Positions 42,869 through 51,239 of a stretch of DNA of 64,000 bases are shown here, one piece after another. The notes under the pieces were generated by a model. The model had not been told where the DNA came from. It was given only the letters and a program-made list of their open reading frames with translations, and did no database searches. The position numbers and the translations under genes are program-made. The stretch is from Bugula neritina (taxonomy: Eukaryota; Bryozoa; Gymnolaemata; Cheilostomatida; Bugulidae): positions 32,129,504 through 32,193,503 of the forward strand of contig OZ037765.1 in NCBI GenBank assembly GCA_964035545.1. The letters are read 5' to 3'. The first letter of the stretch is position 1. Every line of letters starts with the position of its first letter.

Positions 42869-43528
42869 TTAGTACTTTTATTGCTACTGCTACTACTACT
42901 ACTAGTACTACTGCAAATGTACTTATTACTTCTAACAATAAAGTACATTTGCAGTTTTCACATTTGCTGTACCCTACTTCACACACTGCCCGGAGTTGCT
43001 GACGAGTTCCTATCAGACGTGAGGGAGTGTACGGCCGTGATAATGGCTGACCCTCAGCAGAAGGCCACTGGAATGGTAAGCCTCCCTCTCACTCTTCTCT
43101 CACCTGCCTTAAATGATTCCAAGTTGTTTTAAACTTTTGCCCTGCAAGCATTCAGCTTAAATTTAAACAAGATGGAAATTATGTGTGCAGATATGAATGC
43201 TGTATTTTCAATATGATGAGCTCCCTTAATTTTTTTTCTAAATTTTTTATAAAGTATCACGAAGATTGTGTGTTGTAGTATTACCATGCAATTTGCCACA
43301 GTTTACATTTAAGGCAAGAATTAATCATTTAGATGAATGAAACGCATGCAACTTTATATTATTTATTTTCTTTTTGTGCTGCAGGCCGCGCTGTACGGTA
43401 TGTCTCAAACTATACCCGACAGATCTTTGGTGGGGGAGTTAGTAATGGAGTATTTAGATGCTCTGTATGACACTAGCTACTCCTCTAAACCGTCTAGTAT
43501 GTCTAATGGACACGCCACACATTCCTAG
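35221..43528 (+). CDS. SGPL1: Sphingosine-1-phosphate lyase, complete, 16 exons
   Basis: Exons: 35221-35295, 35668-35818, 37673-37851, 38266-38305, 38754-38833, 39038-39166, 39961-40049, 40192-40228, 40713-40820, 41340-41402, 41491-41637, 41751-41871, 42221-42338, 42511-42657, 42955-43075, 43385-43528. They join in phase to 1749 nt, 582 residues, close to the usual length of about 570. A short luminal N-terminus is followed by one membrane span at about 49-72. The PLP-dependent lyase domain then has [46 protein letters not shown] and the PLP lysine in CDTHKYGFAPKG (Lys366, the last codon of exon 11). From family knowledge, it splits sphingosine-1-phosphate into phosphoethanolamine and hexadecenal at the ER with the catalytic domain in the cytosol. 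The ATG is the first base after an AG, so a non-coding 5' exon is likely; I did not find it. Introns 6, 9, 11 and 14 carry tandem repeats close to splice sites. Confidence 0.95.
39178..39465. repeat. CTACTATATA-type tandem array at SGPL1 exon 6 donor
   Basis: Degenerate units of TACTAACTACTATATA start about 12 bases after the exon 6 donor. A second array of CTCTAACTAATACTATATA units (about 39740-39945) ends close to the exon 7 acceptor of the same intron. Confidence 0.85.
39738..39948. repeat. Tandem array before SGPL1 exon 7 acceptor
   Basis: About ten copies of a 19-base unit (ACTCTAACTAATACTATAT and variants), ending about 12 bases from the acceptor at 39960. Confidence 0.85.
40385..40567 (-). 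mobile_element. tRNA-derived SINE in SGPL1 intron 8
   Basis: Read on the minus strand, the element opens with a tRNA-like head: GGGAGCAGCTGTGGTC, a D-arm-like TTAGAGC and the B box GGGTTCGAACCC. After it comes an unrelated body with GATGTTAGGAAGAGCATCC. The same body occurs at 58942-58974 with 27 of 33 bases matching, which shows that it is dispersed. Exact ends and target-site duplications are not clear. Confidence 0.6.
40989..41182. repeat. 18-bp minisatellite with GTAAGT in SGPL1 intron 9
   Basis: Ten to eleven copies of GTAAGTACATTACATAGT. GTAAGT words also recur irregularly from the true exon 9 donor (40821) up to the array, so the consensus donor hexamer is present many times. Confidence 0.9.
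41626..41675 (+). repeat. Tandem duplication across the SGPL1 exon 11 donor
   Basis: GATACTCATAAG with the donor GTAATACTTC is repeated 26 bases on as GATACTCATAAG GTAACACTTC. Use of the second donor would add 26 bases and shift the frame just after the PLP lysine, so the first is taken as the true site. Confidence 0.85.
42703..42915. repeat. (ACT)n array in SGPL1 intron 14
   Basis: Nearly pure ACT/CTA triplets beginning about 45 bases past the exon 14 donor and ending about 40 bases before exon 15. Poly-Thr, poly-Ser and poly-Val frames over it are artefacts. Confidence 0.9.
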
Positions 43529-43582
43529 CCCATGGTATCACTATCCAGTAGCCAAATGTATTCGATAACATATTTATAGACT

Positions 43583-43606
43583 CAATGCGAAAGTTCTTTC
43601 GCATTG
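43583..43606. repeat. Perfect hairpin in SGPL1 3' UTR
   Basis: An 11-base arm CAATGCGAAAG is followed by TT and its exact reverse complement CTTTCGCATTG. It lies 55 bases after the SGPL1 stop and could form a stem-loop in the mRNA. It also lies in the possible antisense 3' UTR of the next gene. Confidence 0.6.
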
Positions 43607-43609
43607 TGC

Positions 43610-43615
43610 TTTATT
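43610..43615 (-). terminator. Possible poly(A) signal of the two-TM gene
   Basis: TTTATT on the + strand reads AATAAA on the minus strand, about 440 bases past the stop at 44058. If it is used, this 3' UTR overlaps most of the SGPL1 3' UTR. It is a single hexamer, so support is weak. Confidence 0.25.
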
Positions 43616-43987
43616 TTATGAGCTGGTTTTGCGGCGTGTTGTGTTTTGTATGCCGTGTTCCTATTTTTAGCTGCTCAGTTTGTTCAACAATATTTTTTTG
43701 TGGTTTGAAATTTACTAACATATTTGTTGTTGGAGTTTATGAGGTCTTGTAGATTTACTGAATTAGGTGTTTAAAAGCTTGGAACTTTTGAACTAATTAT
43801 ACTGGTAGAGATTCTATATTTGCATAATGTTTTTCCTTTTCGGGTTTTGTTATGGGTATTAATTGTTCTATAATTAGAGTAATTGTTCTATTATTAGATT
43901 AAGTGTTCTATTATTGGATTAATTGTTCTATAATTACATGCTATTTTATGTCTTTCTATTTTGTATGTGAGATTGTTTTGTTATTGA

Positions 43988-43993
43988 AATAAA
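43988..43993 (+). terminator. Poly(A) signal AATAAA of SGPL1
   Basis: AATAAA occurs 460 bases after the SGPL1 stop and 65 bases before the stop of the convergent gene. The 43529-44057 interval holds no coding signal and is best read as 3' UTR, perhaps shared by both strands. Confidence 0.55.
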
Positions 43994-44057
43994 ATTCTTA
44001 AGCCAATATATTATAGTCTGTTATAATAGCCGAAATCAACTTGCCACTTCTCTTCTA

Positions 44058-45841
44058 TTAAGCAATGTTCTTGTGTGACCTTGAACTCTTGTTGCTATAG
44101 TTACTGTCTAAACTCTTTCTTCTTACAGAATGCTGTGATAACTCAATTTGTCCAGATCTGCGCCCGGTCTCGGAAGGACTTGGAGTGTTTAGTGTAGACC
44201 TCATTGATTTACTTTGCATGGTGTGAGTTGAGAGCAGGGTGGGAGTTTTGTGCTCGCTCACTTCCTGTAATCTTGTTGTATTATAATCAGCGCTACCTCT
44301 TCGTGACCTTGATGAACTTTTCAGCGTATGGAACGAGTCTGTACTCCCAGTTTTGATTCTCTGGTCATTCATGATTGGCTGAATAAGATTCTGTGTTTCT
44401 CTCAGATCGTCTCGGTTCTGCGTGTCAAACATTTCAGTTGCCTGGCGTTTCAGTTCATTACTTTTCCTTTTCACAACTTGTTCTACAATATCTTGTAGCT
44501 TAGGGAGACTTTGCCGAACATTCTCTGCGTTTAGAGTCGGGTCATCTTGCTGCTCATCAGCTGTGGACATCAGCAAGTCTTTTATTTCGTCTTCTGGTAC
44601 CATTTTCTCTAGATAGTTTTGGAGCAGTTTTTGACGATAAAGGTCAAAATTTGAATAATTGTCATTCGGACTCTAAAAATATAATTGCAGTAAAAAGTTG
44701 CTGTTCAAATGGAATAAGTTTTAGGATCTTATATTGATACTGATGAACTACAATTGATGCATAAATAAAACATTTTAATTTCTTTAGCAACAGGTATTGT
44801 TTTGTTAATGGATTCTAGACCAATAGAGGCAGTTGTAACATGGAACGTTGTTGGCTATTGGCTGATAATAGTTTTTGTCTGGAATCAGAATTTTAGCTAA
44901 ATAATTGAAAACTAAGGCTAAATAAAGCCCTTCACTTTCATGCATTATGAGGCACTCAATGAGTTACAAACAGCATAGTTTCTCAGACTAACCAAAACGG
45001 AAGTGGGAGACGTAAATATTGGCTCAATGTCCTCAGGTGCTGATTGCTGTTGAAGAGAATTTAGAGACTCTTTAGACGAGTCTCCCAACTTCTGGGCTAC
45101 TTTATGGGCACTCTTTAGTAAACGCGCTGTGTCCACGCTAGTAATTTTATAGGCTAAAGTAGACACTATTGGGACTTCACTGGTATAGGAGGACCGGCGT
45201 CTTTGCTCCTTTCGGTAGAGAACTATAAACCCCACACCAGGTAGTCCAAAAACAACTCCTATTCCACTCATAAGAATACCTGAAATAAACCATATGATTT
45301 TAGAAAATTTTTACATTATGGACATGTATATGTACATGTCTATGCACACACACACGCACACGCACGCACACACACGCACACACACGCACACACACGCACA
45401 CACACGCACACACACTCACACACACTCACACAATTGTAATGTAGGCAACAAAGTTGAAAAGGTTGTGACAGGCTATAATTTTCTGTTAGCAGTAATAAGT
45501 CTCATGGTCCTGTCCCAACACTAGGTAATCTGATTAAGGTTAAGGGCAACTCCTAATCTATGTTAACAACCTGAGTTATTGTTTTACGTACCAACAGTCT
45601 GAAGTGACCTGGCAACGTTATCTTTACCAATGCTAAGGTACACTCCATCCAACACAAAGAGTATAACTCCAGCAACTAGGAATAACCCTGATAGAACACA
45701 CAAGGCCAAACCTTTTTGGTACTCATCACCAGTTTCAGTATACGCATTGAGGTTCTCTCTTTCTTTGTCATCTGTTATCTCCCCTTGTCTAAAGAAAAAC
45801 ATGGCCGCTTGGCGTCTGCTGGAACTGCTCACTTTCAACAC
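44058..45841 (-). CDS. Unrecognised protein with two membrane segments
   Basis: Three exons join in phase: 45841-45592, 45279-44993, 44672-44058; 1152 nt, 383 residues. I do not recognise the family. Residues 1-43 are charged and cytosolic-looking. Two hydrophobic spans follow at about 44-67 (LALCVLSGLFLVAGVILFVL) and 84-106 (GIGVVFGLPGVGFIVLY), joined by a short polar loop. After the second span come YRKEQRRRSS and a long polar tail. The tail has an acidic part likely to form a helix or coiled coil (EDEIKDLLMSTADEQQ to KRKSNELKRQATEMF) and a Ser/Arg-rich end with many possible kinase sites (SRSRRGS, VRRKS). The layout suggests a small tetraspan-like or hairpin membrane protein with both ends in the cytosol; that is inference. 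A second in-frame Met at residue 14 could also be the start. Intron 1 contains a (CA)n microsatellite. Codon use and splice sites look ordinary. Confidence 0.8.
45343..45432. repeat. (CA)n / CACACG microsatellite in two-TM gene intron 1
   Basis: About 45 CA-like dinucleotides with regular CACACG interruptions. Confidence 0.9.
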
Positions 45842-47222
45842 ATCGCCATTATTATTGACAGTTTTTAGCTCGTTTATAGCGCGCGTAGAGCCTCAATTTG
45901 AAAAAATTGCAACAATGGCATAATTTAAGCGCATTTTTGTTATCTCGGATTTTATGTCCATTGTTGGCAGATTGTTTGATAGAAGTAAATTGTGTTATAT
46001 CCAGTTTTTGAAGCCATCATGCATGTAAACAATATATAATAGTTTTATAAGGAATTGAGTGTTTGGAAATTGGGTAAGTAGATAGTAGAATTGTACTTTT
46101 AGTATAAATTGTTTTACATAACATTTTGGACTTTGTATGTTATCTAATATTATCCTAATTGTAAGCATTAAGAGAGAGTTATAACTGTTATTTCTAATGC
46201 AACCAATGTGAACTAGAAATCATATCCTACTTCAACAGACTAGCTGACCCATCTTATTAGTTATATTACATAATATATAAGATAGTATATAGCAAAGCCT
46301 TCTAACTATTTCTTACATACATAATGTTTTATTACAAATATGGCTAGAAATCACAATTCATATTAGAAAAGTTGAGTTAAAGTAAAATATTAAATCCGAT
46401 AAAAATAGACATTTTTTGCTAGTGTAAAGATCTAGATTTAAAGCATATATAATAATGTTGTAATTGTAAATAGTCCTTTACAGGCTGTAAGGTTTATTTA
46501 GTTAAAGCCATGGCCTCACTCATACTCATACTTTGACTCTTATTTTTCTGTCAAATCTATAATGTTGATTAGCTGTAATTGCTATCTGGTAAATTAATGC
46601 CTCAATATAAAAATTGAAGTATAACATTAAAACATATGTTAGTCCATTATTGTAAACTAAAACAATATTATATTAAATCAAGTCTGTACTTCAAGTCTTG
46701 AGAAGTTTTCTTCCCTTGCATCGTAGCAACCGTTAATGGTTAAAACTGCAAGTTGTAAGCATCTACCTGTTATAATATATTGCAAGGAAATAAAATATAA
46801 ATGTCTTTCCTTAGCCTGATACGCTACAGTGATCCCTAGCCATTATTTATATAGTCATTTACTTATCTTTCCGTGATGAAATTGTTTTGGTCTTATTTAT
46901 GCAGCCATGTGCTTGCATCAGTATAGCATCCCAAGTTACTGCAAGACTCGAACTTTCCCTTACTAAAAACATGTTACTGAAATTTTTCCCAAAGTTTGAT
47001 TATTTTACAGCAGGTATAGATACAACATAATGTATAAGTGTATCTCTCATAGCTTACTTCGTCTAGAGTTGCCACTGGTACATCGTTGTATTCATAAAAA
47101 TTTAATTAACTACTAAATTCAAACGGAGTACTAATTCACTCCGCATCAACATAACACTGCAGTAAACTTGGTGAAATGATATCTGAAAGGCAACAATCCA
47201 CATAATATTATACTTCAATTGA
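45842..47222. other. Intergenic spacer between two-TM gene and USPL1
   Basis: AT-rich sequence of about 1.4 kb with no reading frame or splice pattern that I can support. It must contain the promoter of the minus-strand two-TM gene at its left end and the 3' end of USPL1 at its right end. Confidence 0.5.
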
Positions 47223-47223
47223 T

Positions 47224-47229
47224 TTTATT
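47224..47229 (-). terminator. Poly(A) signal of USPL1
   Basis: TTTATT on the + strand reads AATAAA on the minus strand, about 110 bases past the USPL1 stop at 47340. No competing gene is nearby. Confidence 0.5.
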
Positions 47230-47339
47230 CAGAAATCATTGTAAACAAATTTGCGGGCACTAGAAAAGTACGTGATTTGGTAGAGTTTGCACAAAGAGAG
47301 AATAATACAAAATCAACTAACAATAATAAGGTGAACGAT

Positions 47340-50300
47340 TTATAAACCATTCAGCATATCGTCCAGCGAGGGCATATCCTCCGAACACAGAGCAGAACTT
47401 GACGACGTATTGCTCACTGTTGAGTTGTACACAAAGTTACTAACTAAGGTGCTCGCCCTCGCCAACTTCTTAGCCCTGGGTGGCGTCTGCATAGGAGTTG
47501 TTTGAACTTCCTGTTTCACGGAATGAACAGAAGTCTTGACTTTTTTATTACCGGCTGGCTTCTTCTGAGCATCTGACAGAGTGAACATGACCTTCTTACG
47601 CTTTGACTTCTCAGGGGAGGCTTCGGACTTCTTGTTTCTCATAGACTTTGGCACATAGCCTGTGAGCAGACGACCTTTCTGCTCTTTGTTCTTCTGGAGC
47701 AGAGGCTTCACAAGGTCTAAATATGACTTGTTAGCCTGAGGGTTAGATTTAGGTGTGCTAAGCTGAGGGGTGGAGGCTGATTTATTGACAACCGAAAGTG
47801 ACGCAGACGTTGTGCTACCCTTAGACAGGGATCCTATAATATCGCTGTAGGAACTATGGGCAGCTGGTCCTCTGCCACTAAGACCTGACCCATAGGGCGG
47901 TCTTTCTGAAGGTCGTTTAGAGGTTATTTTAGGAGTTAGTAAAGGAATAGATTTCTTAGTAACTTTTACTGAAGATGCACTGCTGGTTTCTTTCAACTGA
48001 TTGCCTATAGGAGCAGAAGATGTTATACTAGAGGTGATTGGTGGAATAAGTTTAGTCTGATTATATACATTATTTACAGGAGGTGATGCAATAGGACAAG
48101 TTGCAGAAGGCAGGGATTCCCACAGTACTAGGTGTATGTTTGGAGAGGGCAACTCCTCTTTCTGGATGTTAAACTGAGAGTACTGGGACTTCATGTCGTC
48201 ATAACACATCCATTCGCCTGAATATATAAAATAATATATATAATATAGTATAGTATATAATATAATATAATACAGTATAGTACTAGTATATAACATAACA
48301 CAGTATAGTACTAGTATATAATATAATATAGTATAGTACTAGTATATAACATAATACAGTATAGTACTAGTATATAATATAATATAATACAGTATAATTT
48401 ACCGGTAGAGTGGAGCTGCCGAGTCCAGACAGTGAAGTGGTCGGGGGAAGTTGTGTGCTCCACCACTGACGTCACGACATATCGAGAGCCGGAGGGGGAG
48501 GTGAAGTTGAGTTTATTGATATTACATAGCCCTTGGCCCTCAGTGAAATGCATCACCAGGTTAGGGGTGTACCTACAACCAGCCATACCACAATGCAACA
48601 CAATTCAGACAGCTAGACTTGGATATGTAAATGCGTTATTGTGACTTGAAACGAGTTTAAATAAAAACTTTTGCTAAAAAAGATTTCTTTCTGAATCTCA
48701 AGTTTAATTTTTACAGCAGGACTATGGATGTAGAATTACAAGTCCCTTTAAAAGGCGTATTCATGGCTATTTAGCTGCCAGTAAACACAGCGTGTTGAGT
48801 CACTTACTTGGATATGCGGAGTTGTCTTGCCTGGCCCGGAGCCAAGCACTTGGTACACGTGTACTCATGTATCATGGCTCCACTTTGTACGTCAAACTTA
48901 TCAGTCAGTTGGGGGAATGTGATGATGTGATTAGCGTTTCTGTAAGTATATTGCAGAGAGTAAGTACATCACAACTTGAAGTAAGTATGGAGCATAGAGT
49001 AAGTACATAACAACTTAAAGTAAGTATATTGCAGAGTAAGTACATAACAACTTAAAGTAAGTATATAATATAAAGTAATTATGTTACGTAGAGTAAGTAC
49101 AAAGCTTAAAGTATATAGTAAAGAGTAAGTAAATACTCAGAACTTACTTGGACACACTGCGATGGTGACACACCATACAGCTTACACTCCACTCATACTC
49201 CGTATGGAATAGCCCGGAAACTGAGCTCTCCGATTCTACTATAGCGGGGAGGGCAAACACCGGGCTAAACTTTTTACCTCTCTCACAATTTAGTTTCTGC
49301 TCCACACTTTGCCATATCTACATAAAGTAAGATTTCAAGTAAAATTCATTTATGAAATAGAAGACATCAGAGTATTGACCAAAACGGTTAGAGTTGTGGG
49401 ATATGGGTCAGACTCTTCTCTTTTTGGACAGGACTGAGTCTAATAGGAAATAAAGCTTTGAAAAACCAGATATATTATCAACACATCGTCTGCTGTAATT
49501 AGCGCGTGAATAGTTTGCGCCTTTAGAACATATTTTATTGTGCACGATTCTCAGGATTACTGTTGGTTTAAGAAATATATTATTATTATTCAGGCAAGTT
49601 TTTAGAGTTGTTCTCTCATAAATGAGTCATTTTTATTTGTACAAGACTAAGAGCAACTAGCCATGGACACACACACACAGCTGAGTAGTTAGGGGAGGGG
49701 GAGATTGACGCACCTCTTCTCGGACACACTCCAGTTTGATCCCGGCTAAGTGAATCTTTCTTTTGGCATTGTTCACTTCTTGACTAGAGAGAGCATGGCA
49801 GTTGGAGATGTTGGCCAGTATGGAGTTGGAGCTTGTGGTCGGCATGCAGTAGCCACCCCCTACACAGTACATAAACAATACAGTGGTGTACAACACCCCC
49901 TACGCAGTACATCAACAATATAGTGGTGTACAACACCCCCTACACAGCACATCAACAATACAGTGGTGTACAACACCCCCTACGCAGTAAATAACCATAT
50001 ATAAACTCTTGGCACATGCTCACACACTCGATACACACACGAGGACCTGCTCAACAACCGACTCTCGATATACTTACTACAAAGTGCACACAACTCCAAA
50101 CTCTCACCTATCTTCACTGCAGGCTGGTTCCTGTCAAACTCTAACAAGGAGTGGAGAATGTTCGGCTCTCCCTTCTGCAGGGGTGCGATCAGCGCCTGTG
50201 ACTCGTCGAATGCGAGGAGCAGCTTCTTGACGACGCAGGAGTAGGGGAGACTGGGGGAGAGCTGCCGTATGGAGTGGTTGTAGCAGAGCATACAGAGCAG

Positions 50301-51088
50301 TACGTCTAGCCAGCAGAGTGCGTCTACGTTAGACCACAGCATTACATAGTCTCGTACGCAAGTTACAGGACTGTGAGGGGTCGCAGTAGAGTCTCCCCTG
50401 ACAGCTGTGCACGGGTATGGATCCACCACTTGAGACAGGGACGGAGTGTTTTGTGTGTACGATGGATACTCTGAGGCTATAGTTGAAGGAGCAGCTACAC
50501 CTGGAGCTGAAATGTCACCGGCAGCAGTGGGTGTGACCTCGCTGCTTAGGCCCGTAGAGATGCTGTCTGAGGGTTTATTATGCCCGTCTAGCGTTAAGTC
50601 AATGTTAGAGTCGGTGAGCAGAGAATCAAGGAAATTTGTTAAGTCAGCATCTGTCTCAAATGCTGACACATCTGGGTCAGGTGGTTTTTCTGAGATATAT
50701 GTACACTGAAATAAAGAAGGAATATTTATACACAGTAAAGCTCTTTACAACGTAGTATCTTTACACAGCATTGTAATGGGGCGTTAGATCAGAAAGACTT
50801 CTATTTATTATGACACAAAAAATATAGATTTGCTATTGTAGCACCACAACAAATATCAATAGTGTGCTATTACTGCACCACTAGGCAGTGTGATAGAGTT
50901 GCTATTACTGCACCACTGAGAGCCGACACTGTATATCCCAATAAACTTACCTTTTCATTATCACATGTGACGATAGTTTCTTCTAAGTTGACAAAATATT
51001 TCCTGAGAAAACCTGACCTTGAACTTTTGGCACATTCTGAGCACGAGGAGATAATCTGCGAGTTTTGTGTTGAAGTACAAATAGACAT
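47340..51088 (-). CDS. USPL1: USPL1-type SUMO isopeptidase
   Basis: Coding exons: 51088-50951, 50705-50108, 49859-49714, 49317-49148, 48939-48808, 48572-48403, 48217-47340. They join in phase to 2232 nt, 743 residues. The N-terminus holds a small Cys pair module (CSEC, then CDNEKC) like that at the start of vertebrate USPL1. The peptidase domain begins near 165 with WSNVDALCWLDVLL (nucleophile Cys, about 177). A predicted zinc ribbon follows (CMVC in exon 4, CTKC in exon 5). The catalytic His is in PDHFTVW (about 440) and the Asp in CYDDMK (about 458). The C-terminal 250 residues are basic, Ser/Lys-rich and look disordered. From family knowledge, it removes SUMO from proteins and works in Cajal bodies. 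I chose the ATG at 51088 because the exon starts only 8 bases upstream (AG then 51096) and the preceding likely exon (donor at 51153) does not stay open in phase. A longer N-terminus is possible. Confidence 0.88.
48225..48400. repeat. Tandem repeat filling USPL1 intron 6
   Basis: Units of about 28 to 33 bases with TATAGTACTAGTATATAA and AATACAGTA occupy virtually all of the 185-base intron between exons 6 and 7. Confidence 0.85.
48942..49135. repeat. Tandem repeat filling USPL1 intron 4
   Basis: Degenerate units with AGTAAGTACATAACAACTTA and GTATATTGCAG. On the minus strand the TGCAATATACTTAC part is the sequence that forms the exon 5 acceptor, so the acceptor region itself appears duplicated. 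Confidence 0.8.
49857..49990 (-). repeat. 40-bp minisatellite at USPL1 exon 3 acceptor
   Basis: Three full copies and a partial copy of a 40-base unit. On the minus strand each unit contains GTACTGTGTAGGGGGTG (one copy GTGCTGTGTA), nearly the same as the true acceptor and exon start (GTGTAG then GGGGTGGC). Confidence 0.9.
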
Positions 51089-51153
51089 AGCCAAGGCTAA
51101 AACATACGCAGGTATGGAATAGTACAACACTTTCACAGGTCATGTAGACTCAC

Positions 51154-51230
51154 TTATCTTGTAATGCTACAAGCCCAGGATTGCTTCTAACAGGTTTGTG
51201 ACTTTTCGGAAGACATTTTTATGATATGAT
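51154..51230 (-). other. Possible non-coding first exon of USPL1
   Basis: On the minus strand a GTGAGT donor stands at 51153, and an AG acceptor sits just before 51096, leaving a 57-base intron. The stretch upstream contains a short upstream ATG frame that stops after nine codons. No frame reads through in the phase needed by the next exon, so I treat it as 5' UTR. The left limit and the transcription start are not visible. Confidence 0.3.
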
Positions 51231-51239
51231 GGCCACTGA

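Noticed and set aside
42403-43002. Poly-Ser, poly-Thr and poly-Val reading frames on both strands
   Set aside because: Triplet repeat of SGPL1 intron 14; all frames of such a repeat stay open.
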